Positions 1 to 11,039 of a stretch of DNA of 64,000 nt are shown piece after piece. Origin of the DNA: Coccinella septempunctata. Its lineage: Eukaryota; Arthropoda; Insecta; Coleoptera; Coccinellidae. Position numbers and translations under genes: made by a program. Position 1 is the stretch's first letter, and every line of letters starts with the position of its first letter. Location: NCBI RefSeq assembly GCF_907165205.1, contig NC_058198.1, forward strand, positions 8,595,001 through 8,659,000. The letters run 5' to 3'. A model generated the notes under the pieces. It saw only the letters and a program-made list of their open reading frames with translations, searched no databases and was not told the DNA's origin.

Positions 1-951
1 GAATAATTTCATTGTAACGATGTGTATAAATTAATGATAATAAAAAAAAAATCAAGGTTACATGATTCTTGAGTTACGATTCTATCAATTTTAATCCTGG
101 AATGCAGGAATATTCTCCACAATATACTATATTTCCAGATTTCTGTCGATGATTATACAAATATTTCATTAAACTACCGAACAATAAGTGTGCGAGAGAG
201 AAGGAAACGAACCTATCGATAAAATAAACACGCATTCGTAAATATTTGAAGATATTGAGAAACATACAAGATTTCGAAACTTCGTCTTTCTCAACAACCC
301 AAGCAACATGTTGAAAAGTTGGGCTTTCAGTACTGTTCGAATGTTTTCATAAATTTTTTCCCGAGAAACACTTTGTTTGAGTTCCGCATAATATTGTAAG
401 TATAATCAAGGGTGTCAAGCAGCTAAAACCAGAAGTATTTGAGAACAGATGGCAAACTCTAACTGCACCCTGGTTCACAGGAAGGTGCCACTATCGGTTA
501 CAGGAAATCACTCTTTAAACAAGCAAATAACAAGCTATTGGGGCTGGAACAATTCGGTATCAAGTATTTTAGGAACCTACGAGCGGATGCCAGAAGCCGA
601 AATCAATTTTTCCCTTTATTTGATATACAGGGTAACCCAGGGGTGTGTACAGGGTCCATTACTTTGTTTCAATCCAAGCTATTGACATGATTTTTTTTTC
701 AAATAATAGGCCCGCCAATGAACCTGAAAATATTTTCGTATGTAGGACACACATTCATAGCAACCCCCTATTTTTCTTGCATTTTTGGATTCGCCACTGA
801 AGTTCTTAACTTTCATTTCATTGCACCATCGCATGGCATTTTTCACGAGCTCTTCGGCGATATAGGGTTTGTGTGGTCTACTTTGTGAAGTTTGCGAAAT
901 ATGTTGCAATACAAGGAATGTGAACTGTTTTTGAGATGTCTAGTAGATATA
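1..951. other. Intergenic, no gene supported
   Basis: Short ORFs occur on both strands (the longest are about 80 codons), but none has recognisable motifs, splice context or homology that I can see. The first mariner copy begins at 952, after a TA at 950-951. Confidence 0.5.
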
Positions 952-1088
952 CGAGGATGTATTGGTATCTAGTTAGCCTAGACCAGTTCCATGCATGTAA
1001 AAATATTATTATTTCATTAGAAGTGTCAGTGTGAAGTTTGAGGTCAAAAAAGTAACCCAGAGTTACGCAATAAATTAAAAGAAAGGAG

Positions 1089-2674
1089 ATGTCCACCGAA
1101 ATTGTGAAAATCGAAAAATTGGAGTATCGAGCCATCATCAAGTACCTGTATTTGAAAGGGTTAAGAGGTAAGCAGATTTACGAAGATATGCTTAATACCC
1201 TTGTTGATCAATGTCCTTCGTATGCGACCGTGAAAAATTGGACTGCAAGCTTCAAAAGAAGTACATTTTCCATTGAAGATGATGACCGATCGGGAAGGCC
1301 AGTTTCTGTGTCAGTACTCGAAAATATCGATGCAGTTCATGATATAATTTTATCAGACCGTCGAATTGGGCTAAAACGGATATCTGAAACACTGAATATT
1401 TCATACGAAAGCGTTCATCATATAGTTCACGTCAATTTGGACATGAGAAAAATTGCTGCAAAATGGATCCCCAAATGTTTGAATGTTGACCAAAAGCGTG
1501 CAAGGGTAGAAGCGATCTATGCTCGATTTGAAAACGATGTAAACTTCTTAAACCGAATTGTTACTATGGATGAGACTTGGGTACATTTCTACGATCCAGA
1601 AATAAAGCAAAAATCGATGGAATGGCGACACTCTGATTCTCCATGACCTAAGAAGTTTCGTGTCCAAAAATCTGCTGAAAAAGTTCTTGCTTCAGTTTTT
1701 TGGGATTGCCATGGAGTAATCATGATTGATTTTTTGGATAAGGGTAGAACAATAAGCGGAGATTACTATTCGAAATCACTGACCACTCTACGGGAAAAAA
1801 TTAAAGAGAAAAGACGCTATTTCAATATTCTTGATTCTTGTTCTGATATTTATATCATTATTCTCATCATATAGGATGCTCTTCATGATGAATTTTTCTT
1901 ATAATTCAGTCTCGTATTTTTTCCCCCTTTAAAGTTACTTCATTCTTTCACAATCAGAGATGGAATTGAAATAACAAAAACAAATAAAGTCATCAAAGAA
2001 TATAGATATTTCCTGAGATATTAGCCCTTTGAAGAGTTATCTAGAATGTTGTGGAAGTCTTAGGTAAAACTTTATAGATAATGATTACGTTGCCACGAAA
2101 TACCTCACCCCTACCATTCAACTCGATATAACGTCTACTTTCTAATTCCCCTTAAGTTTTGTTTCGTGCGTTCTCCAGACGAGGTGAATATTTCTACAAA
2201 TAATCCTGGGCCTTTTCATCAATTATCAGTGTTTTGTGAATATTCGTGACTTTTTCATTTGAAATGAATAAGCCTTAAAAATGAGTTTATTGAATGATTG
2301 GTACAAGGATTTGATGTAAGTATTTCGATTCCTACTTCAATATATTATCATTTATTTTCGAAAGCGTTAATATAATCTATTCAATTTTAATATTTTTATT
2401 CATTGCTATTGAATTGTAAAGAAGCTATCCAAAAGTGATTTGTTTTTGCAGGACAACACCCCATTCACCAGATTTGGCATCATCCGACTATCATCTCTTT
2501 CCTCAACTGAAAAAAAGTTTAAAGGGTCGTAAATTTTCTTCCAACGAGGAGGTAATAAAAGCTGTGGAGGTCTGGTTTGCAGAGCAAGTAGAAACATTTT
2601 TCTTGAAAGGTCTAGGGACTTTGCAGGTTCGCTGTAACAAATGTATTCAATTGAGAGGGGAATATGTTGAGTAA
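1089..2674 (+). pseudogene. Mariner transposase, broken
   Basis: Cut-and-paste DDE transposase of the Tc1/mariner superfamily, related to the domain fused in SETMAR. The N-terminal helix-turn-helix half (residues 1-185 from ATG 1089) is intact. It contains the linker motif GRP and the first catalytic region TMDETWVH near residues 157-164. The frame then meets TGA at 1644-1646, where copy 3 has AGA, so this is a point nonsense mutation. The frame continues past the stop with VFWDCHGV, is split by foreign DNA at about 1816-2420, resumes with LQDN (second Asp), and then has a deletion before SPDLASSDYHLF, the third Asp of the D,D34D triad. The C-terminus ends at 2674. Clearly a dead copy. Confidence 0.9.
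1816..2420 (+). other. Non-mariner insert inside mariner copy 1
   Basis: Copy 3 of the same mariner reads without interruption from GAGAAATGACGC into GGAAAGCTATCC. In this copy about 605 bp separate the two halves. The inserted DNA has no transposon ends that I can recognise. It contains a candidate first coding exon: ATG at 2281, codons reading MSLLNDWYKDL, then GTAAGT at 2316. YKDLM resembles the start of insect very-long-chain fatty acid elongases (ELOVL), which often begin with a short peptide ending in YxDLM. No further exon follows before mariner sequence resumes. The insertion is seen directly; the elongase link is an inference from 11 codons. Confidence 0.5.
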
Positions 2675-2744
2675 TAAAATATTTTGACATTGAAATTTTG
2701 TTTCGTTCTATAGTAGGCTAGGAATTTTTCAATATATCCTCGTA

Positions 2745-3950
2745 TTCAATTCATAATAGCATTATAGCAGCTTGATTAAGAAAAAAATGTTATGAGAACA
2801 TCAATATAATCCCAGATATTGCCTCAAGATATTTATTTCTATATTTTACGTACTAATAACATGGAATTATTAATTTCCCATTGCTGAACCGTTAAAATGA
2901 ACTGTTCAATCCACGATAGCGATACAAATTACAATATGATTCCTCTCAGTTGATGGAACAATATAAGACAGAACCGCGTCTGAAAATAACTGAAACATTC
3001 CGATTGAGTTGAGGAAAATGCTCATTTCATGACTTTATTCATGATTAGAGAGTCTAGATGACTCACGATTTTCTCTTCATGCTTGGAATACACGTACCTG
3101 TCGGTTATTTTATATGCCTATCAAGATCTCGCAGAGCATTGAGCTTCCGAACACCTCGTTCTATCGACCTTTGTGTTAATTCTCCAATGACTGTTACCTT
3201 AATCTAACATTAATTATAGAGACAATTGTTCAACACCGATAAGATTCGATTGGAGAATTCACCAGTCAAGAATTCGTTTCATTGTTGGAAATGCAGACGA
3301 TCGGCATTACTAGGAAATTCATTACTTTTCATATCGGCGAGGAATCATCATAACCCAGTAATGACGTCTGACGATATTTGATCGTTAGTTTGTAAACATA
3401 TACATTTGAGAAAATTCAATGTAAATAGCGGTCGATAAAGCTGAAAGTGCTGATCGTTATCCCAAAGAAAGCACTGACTTTCAAATCGAAGGAATTCCTC
3501 ATTGTTCTCCGGCGTGGGAAACACCGAAATAGTCAGTGGCGTAGAATGTAAATTTTTGGTATAAATTTGAGTATTTAATGCAGTCGACATGTTGATCTCG
3601 TCTGCGAAGCACCCAGTCAATCAAATACATCAAAAAATTCGAGATTGATAGATTTTTCTGCGATATCCATTAATGAATCTGCCTCAAAAGCAGACAGGTA
3701 TCAAGTTCTGTGGATTATACAGATGGTACTTTTAGAAATCACACTGATTCCATTCCTAAATGTCAAAACATTACCCTCTCCTTTCAAATTCCTTCAATTT
3801 CTAGACATCGTCAAAATAATAAGATCAAAGTAGTTAAATTCTGATTTTTATCATGAAAGTTCCGAATTTTAACTCGATATTTCAAAGTTTAAAGGTATTA
3901 TTTCATCATTTCTACTCATAACTCAGAATATCACACTCAAATTCCGACTA
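2745..3950. other. Intergenic, nothing recognised
   Basis: AT-rich sequence between two mariner copies. A 90-codon ORF on the minus strand (3348-3620) has no motif that I recognise and no splice context. I see no transposon ends or tandem repeats here. Confidence 0.4.
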
Positions 3951-4921
3951 ACGAGGATTTATTGAAAAATTCTTAGCCTACTATAGAACCAAACAAAATT
4001 TCAATGTCAAAATATTTATTACTAAACATATTCTTCTCTTAATGGGATACATTTATTACAGCGAACCTGCAACATCTCTTGACCATTAAAAAAAAATGTC
4101 TCTTCTCGCTCTGCAAACTAGACCTACACAACTTTTATTACCTTTTCGTTTGAAGAACATTCACGACCTTTTAAACTTTTTTTCAGTTGAGGAAAGAGAT
4201 GATAGTCGTATGGAGCCAAATCTGGTGAATAAGGGGGGTGTTTTAGTAATTCAAATCCTAAATCACGAATTTTTTCGCGTGACAACATGAGATTTGTTTG
4301 CAGGGGTGTTGTCCTGCAAAAACAAAACACCTTTGGATAGCTTTCCGCGTCTTTACTCTTTAATTTCTTCCCGTAGAGTGGCCATTCCATCGATTGTTGC
4401 TTTGTTTCTGGATCGTAGAAATGTACCCAAGCCTTCTTTTCAAATCGAGCACAGATCGAAAGCGATGCTTCTACCCTTGCACACTTTTGGTCAACATTCA
4501 AACATTTGGGGGTCCATTTTGCAGCAATTTTTTTCATGTCCAAATTGACGATATCGATATTTTCGGGGACTGACACAGAAAGTGGCCTTCACGATCTGTC
4601 ATCATCTTCCATGGCAAATTTACCTCTTTCGAAGTTTGCAGTCCAATTTTTCACAGTCCCATACGAAGGACATTGATCACCGAGGGTATTAAGCATATCT
4701 TCGTAAATCTGCTTAACCTCTTGAACCTTTCAAATATAGGCACTTGATGATGGCAATTTCGGTAGACATCTTCTTTCTTTCAATTTATTGCGTAACTTTG
4801 GTTCACTTTTTTGACTTCAAACTTCACTGTGACACTTTTAATGAGGTATTGTTCGTTGGTAACGCAATATTTTTTTATGCATGGAACTGGTCTAGGCTAA
4901 CTAGATATCAATACATCCTCG
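3951..4921 (-). mobile_element. Mariner copy 2, internally deleted
   Basis: Same family as copy 1, in the opposite orientation. The 3' end lies at the left (ACGAGGATTTATTG, with the shared AAAATTCTTAGCCTACTATAG stretch near 3966) and the 5' end at the right (ATACATCCTCG, then TA at 4922-4923). At the left end an extra A lies between TA and CGAGG, so the target duplication is imperfect there. The element is about 970 bp, well short of a full mariner of about 1.3 kb, so internal deletions have occurred. Confidence 0.88.
4023..4769 (-). pseudogene. Mariner transposase remnant (copy 2)
   Basis: The start codon is at 4769-4767 (MSTEI-like start, as in copy 1). The longest open piece (4576-4124) keeps AAKWTPKCLNVDQK, HFYDPETKQ and HPPYSPDLAPYDYHLF (third Asp). 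The segment with the first Asp (TMDETW in copy 1) is replaced by a short deletion join before AWVHFYDP, and the region around the second Asp (LQDN) has become FCRTTPLQTN through a frame slip. Two catalytic Asp residues are therefore lost. Non-functional. Confidence 0.85.
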
Positions 4922-4924
4922 TAC

Positions 4925-6160
4925 AGTTCGATATTTCAAGATAAGAGTATTTTACACGAGATTAAACCCTGAAACGTACATGGTGTCAAACGATGGTTAA
5001 AACAGGGGATATTTTGGAACCCGAAAGTAGAAAAGAATTGTAATTGAGGTTGTAAACTGTTTGGACATCTGGTCCAAAAGGATTAGTTCGAGAACTACAT
5101 GTTCCTTAATATCTTGTGTCCGACGAGTATTGTGAGAAACGTCTGAAACGAGCAATTTCAGCTTAGGGTCAGCCTGAATACATATTTGGGCAGTCCTATA
5201 TTTTTTGGGATGAGCGAAACAAGGCAAAATCATAATAAATCAATTGCTCGTAACAGACGTTTGTCATAATCGTCGTGGGACAAAGGATATTGAATGTTTC
5301 AAAATATTTTCAAGATACTTTTATATCCGGAATAAGATGAAAGTTCTCTCGGAAATAACAGATAGCAAATTAACATAGTAATTCCACCATCAATTAGGTA
5401 CGTTCTAATCCCCCCAATTCGTAATGGTTAGAACCAATAATAAAAACCATTAAAACCCATAATTCCATCGATTCGTCATGCTTGAATTGACTTCGGCATT
5501 TCGAATCAGAAAGAGGAGGCAGTCAACGGAAATAGAAAATATCTTGTGTATCAGACTGGAATACGTAGTGATGCGATAAATTTGAACGTTTCCAATTTGC
5601 GAAGATACCTGGTAAAACTCACGTTTTTAGGTGTTCCACAGGAAAAATCCTCAAATCGAGGTGGAGTCGGCAGCATTTCCCGAAATAATGTTGGCCACGT
5701 GTTGAATTAGTCAGTACTTCTAGCCACGAGTGTGTGCGAAACTCTTTGAAGTCGATGAAAATGTAACACTTCCTGAATTTCTCGCTGCAACAAATTTCAA
5801 AGCTCAGAAGTATTCATTATGAATTCCTGAGGAAATCTTATCCTATGCAGACCATGCTATAAGCACACTGCTAAAAAAAAATGGACTGGTTTAGAGCCAA
5901 AACATAGTAGAGAAATCAACAGAATAAAGATTCAACCTGGTGAAGTCTGCAACCATAAAAAAGCTGTTGCAAATACCTCGAAGTCTTGGGTGGTGCCTCC
6001 TCTAGCTTTTCCTAGTGCTCTTACTCTATGAGGTTATCAATGAAAGTTTGAGAAATATGTTTTGTCAAATGTCCATCAAAGCATTGCAGAGCTGTTGTAA
6101 TGTCTGCGATGGGTAAGATAAGCGGTGAAATTGCTGTGACTTTGCAGACCAGACATGTTC
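4925..6160. other. Intergenic, with a short retroelement-tail match
   Basis: No gene is supported. At about 5890-5950 the sequence GAGCCAAAACATAGTAGAGA, followed by AACAGAATAAAGATTC, resembles 37670-37710, the far 3' flank of a minus-strand non-LTR retroelement fragment. This may be a diverged tail of the same family. The rest shows nothing I can name. Confidence 0.35.
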
Positions 6161-6169
6161 AATACAGAT

Positions 6170-6530
6170 TGAGTTGCCCTTTTTGTATCACATTTACATC
6201 TACGATGTTTTTTCTGAGAATTACGCTTGTCGAAAGTTAACTTCCGAAAAATTTCGAAAAAGATGGGGTAAAAAATTCGTCAAGAACAAACGGTTGCACT
6301 GAACTGGATAAAACCTCGAGATTTATCACTAGAAGAGTTGCTCTTTTAGAATACGTATCACGTTTAGATCTACGATGATTTTCTGGGAGATACGGCTGTA
6401 GAAAACTTCGAAAAGTATCCCTCGAAAAATATAGTGGCTGTTGAAAAATCGTCAAGACCGAACGGTCGATGAAATTTCGAGATTTATTGCTAGAAGAGTT
6501 GTTCTTTCAGAATATATGTATCATATGCCC
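6170..6530 (+). repeat. Two diverged monomers of the 175-bp satellite family
   Basis: Two consecutive units about 172 bp apart share the landmarks of the 47-kb array: TATCACATTTACATCTACG, AAAAATTCGTCAAGA, CGAGATTTATCACTAGAAGA and GTTGCTCTTTTAGAATA. They are more diverged than the array units, so they are older or belong to a dispersed relative. The nearby mariner copy 3 is unrelated. Confidence 0.85.
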
Positions 6531-6785
6531 GCATATGTATTACTGTGTAACAAGGATTATCAGTAAGAAATTGTTAGAAGAAAATCAGAAAATGCTTTTG
6601 CCTTGAAAGTTCTGCACTGTCTGCAGAAGCATCAAAACAATGTTGTGCAACAAATAATAACGAATGAGCATATCTCCTTCCCCAGACTTTAAATTGAGTT
6701 TTCTAGAAATTCTTTCATTTGGAAATAAGTCCAAAAAATTTCAAATCAGAGGTTTTCCAGTGAATAATTCAAAAAATTTAATTTA

Positions 6786-7480
6786 TTTGCTCGATTTGAA
6801 AACGATGTAGACTTCTTAAACCGAATTTTTACTATGGATGAGACTTGGGTACATTCCTACGATCCATAAACAAAGCAATAATCGATGGAATGGCGACACT
6901 CTGGTTCTCCAAGACCTAAGAAATTTCGTGTCCAAAAATCTGCTGGAAAAGTTCTCGCTTCAGTTTTTTGGGATTGCCATGGAGTAATCATGATTGATTT
7001 TTTGGATGAGGGTTGAACAACAACCGGAGATTACTATTCGACATTACTGACCACTCTGCGGGAAAAAATTAAAGAGAAATGACGCGGAAAGCTATCCAAA
7101 GGTGTTTAGTTTTTGCAGGACAACGCCCCTGCACACAAATCTCATGTTGCCATGCAAAAAATTCGTGATTTAGGGTTTGAATTATTAGAACACCCCCCTT
7201 ATCAACCAGATTTGGCTCCATACGACTATCATATCTTTCCTCAACTGAAAAAAAGTTTAAAAAGCAGTAAATTTTCTTCCAACAAGGAGGTTGTAAAAGC
7301 TGTGGAGGTCTGGTTTGCAGAGCAAGAAGAAAATTGTTTTTTAAAAGGTCTAGAGACGTTGCAGGTTCGCTGTAATAAATGTATCCAATTAAGAGGAGAA
7401 TAGGTTGAGTAATAAAATATTTTGACATTGAAATTTTGTTCGGTTCTATAGTAGGCTAAGAATTTTTCAATATATCCTCG
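6786..7480 (+). mobile_element. Mariner copy 3, 5'-truncated
   Basis: Begins abruptly inside the transposase (GCTCGATTTGAAAACGATGT, equivalent to copy 1 near 1522) and runs to a complete 3' end, TATATCCTCG, followed by TA at 7481-7482. The 5' terminal repeat and the DNA-binding half are missing. Within the remaining half this is the best-preserved copy, and it served here as the reference for the lesions in copies 1 and 4. Confidence 0.88.
6789..7402 (+). pseudogene. Mariner transposase C-terminal half
   Basis: Catalytic half only. MDETWVHSYDP (first Asp) is followed by stop codons at the sites of TKQ and DEG, then LQDNAPAHKSHVAMQKIRD (second Asp), HPPYQPDLAPYDYHIFPQ (third Asp, D34D spacing) and the C-terminal VRCNKCIQLRGE ending at TAG. 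The 7113-7403 stretch is open for 96 codons. Without the N-terminal half and with in-frame stops it is inactive. Confidence 0.88.
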
Positions 7481-7482
7481 TA

Positions 7483-10202
7483 TATGCTAGATTGGCGCCC
7501 ACAGTTTTGACGCACTCATTCTCCTACGCACATTCAAATTCTGAAACTCCCGAATTGAATAAAACGCATTCAATAAACACGACATCCGGCTGATGCATGA
7601 TTTCGACAAAAGGATTCATTTCAGCCCATTATGGCTATTAGAATGGTAAGAAGGATATAACTGGAGGGATTATCGCTCATTTGGTCACAACGTGATACCA
7701 AGAATGAATTCTTATAGCCTGGACCGAAACCCTAATGGATGTCGTGGAGGTGAATATCAAAAATCCAGGTAGAATATTTCAGTCTGGAAGATTATGTTAA
7801 TTTCCACCCAACCCTAGAGAGGTGATTGGATTCTTCATAATGTAGAACAAACTTAAAGGTTTAATCTTTAGTACCTACTTGAAAGGAACCTTGGGTCTTG
7901 GGCATTTGAGACAATTATCTTCAACCCCCACAAAGGACACGCTTAGGATGAATACTTTACCTATTCAGGATATAAAGGAAAAATTTTCGAGTTCATCCTC
8001 TTGACTTGACGTATATTGTCAGTTTATTGTCCGAACAAAAGTAACAAATAAAAGTACTAAGCACATATTCAAGAAACTCAAAACCCCATACATAATATTA
8101 GCATATTTTTACCCCAAATCTGAGTTTTTAGAACAGAGTTCAGTTTGGAACACAGCTCAAATATTAGTAATGTATGGACATACTCTATTTATTGTGCTAT
8201 CCTATTTTCCATTCAGAATTTTTCTATTTCCCTCAAAGGTCGATAATTCTCACCTGCTTCAACTTTTTCGTGTGCTTTCTTATTTTGTTTTTAAATGTGA
8301 TTCATGTCAGCTTGAAAACATACAGTGTTGTGTGTAATTTCAGAATTTTATTGAATTTGCCGAACAAATTTTTCAATAACTCAGATCTCATTTACAATTT
8401 CGTTGGAGTTATTGGAAAATCTGTTATTTCTTTTATTCTTATTATCTTCTTTTATTTCAAATTTTTCATACAACTTTTATGAATTAATACCAGGAGTTTT
8501 TGAATTTATCAGAGATCCAATTATGGATTTATGGACAATTCACTCAACAAGTGTGGTAAGCTTATGCAGAATTGTAGACAGGAAAAAAAAGGTCTCCACG
8601 TATAATTTACACATAATTGAGAATCGTGCAAGCCTCTTCGAGAGGCAGGCAAACATTTTCACTTACTTAAATTCATTCAACTCGATTTTTCAATAATTAT
8701 ATTTTATATAGATTGTCTCCCTCATATTAAGATTATTAATTATTGGGATCAAGTTTTTAGAAACACAGACAACATGAATATTCGAGAAATACTGAAAAAA
8801 TTGATGAGACAGCTATAGAAACTGATCATTACTTTCCACAATATCTAATAAGAACTATCTCCACGTTCTACCTTCATTATAACAAAAAGTAATAATTACT
8901 ACATGGAATAATTAAGCCCTCATCGTTGAATCTTTGGATACAGCTGCAAAACCTGTTCTCCAGAACTCAAAATTGTTCTCATATTTATTCATTCATCCAC
9001 AGAGTGAATCTGCATACTCATATTATCTGTTGAAATGTACTTGCTCTAATGAATGTCAACTATGGTCCTTTCAATGGATTGAAGTTATTATTGCATTCCT
9101 GAGAAAATTACTCTTATTTTCCTCAATTTGTAGGTACCAACAAACATGCAATAAAACTGGAAGTACAAGTTGTGTGGTCAATACCAACAACTTTCATTAG
9201 ACATCTCGGTTCACTTATGATGCTAATATGAGATTTTGTTCAGCTTCACTGAAGAATACCTGCTTCAGCTCTAAGATTCATTGTTGGAATAAAATCATGT
9301 CTTTCAAGAAGTATACGAAGACTGTCAACTTTTATGTTATGAAATCATGAAAGAGCATAAACAAAGCTGTTCTATTTCCGTATGAGACATACAAAAACGA
9401 TAATGAAGTATGATTCTTATTGTGTGAACACAAAAAAATTGTACAAGGACGATTGCAGCGCTAAATTAGTACAGTAATAATACTTCATTACTGGCTAACT
9501 GTTCTTCGACGTTCTTTGTATTGTCTATCAGTTATCCGCTGTCAAAGGAAAATAATATTACCTTCAACGTCAATGGTTTGGTTCGTTAATTATGAAGACC
9601 AAATAAATGAATCACTGTGTTGTGTGAAATGGGTCACTGTGACGTTTTCGACAATATAGAACGGTCTTTGGCTTGGTTTTTCAGGAAACAACCATTTTGA
9701 ATAGATTCTTCCACAGTGTCCTCAAAAAACTATTCCTAATCTATGAATTGCAGAAGATGACGATGATATTCGATCCATAAGTCATCCCTGTACAATTAAT
9801 GTTAATTAAATTACCTAAAGAATATGTCAAGACCTGCAACTTCGAAAACTATTGGAATTCCAGTTCTGAAAATGATTCTTGATTCGACGACTTGCTGCCA
9901 ATAATAGAAGTAATTCCTTTTTTGAACTGTTGCAAATAATCAAATATGGATTGTGCTTTTCAAATAGCTCGTTTATATCATACCCACGTTGAGAATGTCT
10001 CTCCATAAAAGTTGAAGTTGGCACAAACATTGACTGAAGTCACGAATTGTGAAATACTGATGTATCGAATTCTAGGATTGATCAGGGGAATTTATATCAT
10101 GCAATTTCGATGATTGAAGTAGAAAAGGTCTCAAAAATCTGTTTCTGAATGTAATCCTTCACTTTTAATAAATTATTTTCCATGAAACTTCACAGGAATG
10201 TA
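7483..10202. other. Intergenic, nothing firm
   Basis: AT-rich. Hydrophobic ORFs at 8174-8482 (102 codons, mostly F, L and I) and 8403-8696 overlap in different frames and look like composition artefacts. If the receptor gene at 11040 has N-terminal exons in this window I could not find them; no signal peptide with a cysteine-rich ectodomain stands out. Confidence 0.4.
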
Positions 10203-10626
10203 CAGGGTGGGTCAACAGAGCTCGATAACTGTTAGGAATTTTGGACTAGGAGAAGGATTCGATACTAATAAGGGCATTAGCTATAATACTTTTTGACATT
10301 ATAGTGGTGAAACACGTTACCAACCTTCTTTACCTTAATTTTTATATTATACTCTGAATCTACATGAAATTCTGATTCTGATTTCAGTGTGACTTTTTGA
10401 CGTAGGCCACGTTTTCCAAGAAATTTCGTAATTATGATGATTTTAACTAGAGATCATATCTTCAAAACGGATAGAGATAAATTTATGATGTTTTTATTGA
10501 ATTTCCAGGGAGTTTTCAATTCTTCTGAACTTTTTAAATTCATTTTTCAAAATGGACTAAATCTCATTCCCCTAACCCAACATTTTTGAGAGTTATCGTC
10601 AGATATAGCACTGTTGATTCATCCTG
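10203..10626. repeat. MITE with CAGGGTG termini
   Basis: The left end CAGGGTGGGTCAACAG (after TA at 10201-10202) is matched at the right by the inverse CTGTTGATTCATCCTG, followed by TATA at 10627. Arms of about 80-100 bp can be aligned with gaps, and no transposase is present. TA target duplication and this terminus fit a non-autonomous Tc1/mariner-type element of about 424 bp. Confidence 0.72.
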
Positions 10627-11039
10627 TATACGACATTGTGAAATCTGATTCGAAAATATATTCTTATTTCCGCGTAAAATTTACAGTTTTCATCTTATTT
10701 TCCTTGTGAGAAAAATAACTTTCTAAACTCATCAAAATCTTCGTATTTTGCCGTATTCAAAATTCATTTGAACAGTGCATCGTTCCAGTTTCTTTCATGA
10801 AATAATTCTCAACTGTTAGATATAAATTATATACCATAGGATTAATTCATTACTCACTAGCCTTCGAATAAACTTCGTCCTTAATCACTGCTTAATTGAA
10901 CAATTGCTGCAGTATCTTTTATGCGATCTTTTCTGGGTTTGCAGCTCCTCAAAAGAGCTCAGAATAATTCAAACTTGTCGACGAAATTACTTTTTTCATC
11001 AGACAAACTAATCGATTTTTTATTCTCTATTTTTTCCAG

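Larger units (their letters stand above)
952..2742 (+). mobile_element. Mariner-family transposon copy 1, interrupted
   Basis: Both ends are visible. The left end begins CGAGGATGTATTG and the right end is the inverted form ending ATATATCCTCG; each is flanked by TA, the mariner target duplication (950-951 and 2743-2744). The inner TIR continues as a gap-containing match that includes TAGCCTA on both sides. The transposase reads left to right. About 600 bp of unrelated DNA (about 1816-2420) splits the element, and comparison with copy 3 shows a deletion of about 70 bp just after the second catalytic Asp. This copy cannot make an active enzyme. Confidence 0.9.

Noticed and set aside
8174..8696. 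Two hydrophobic ORFs resembling membrane proteins
   Set aside because: They overlap in different frames and are dominated by F, L and I codons expected from T-rich DNA; no splice or start context.
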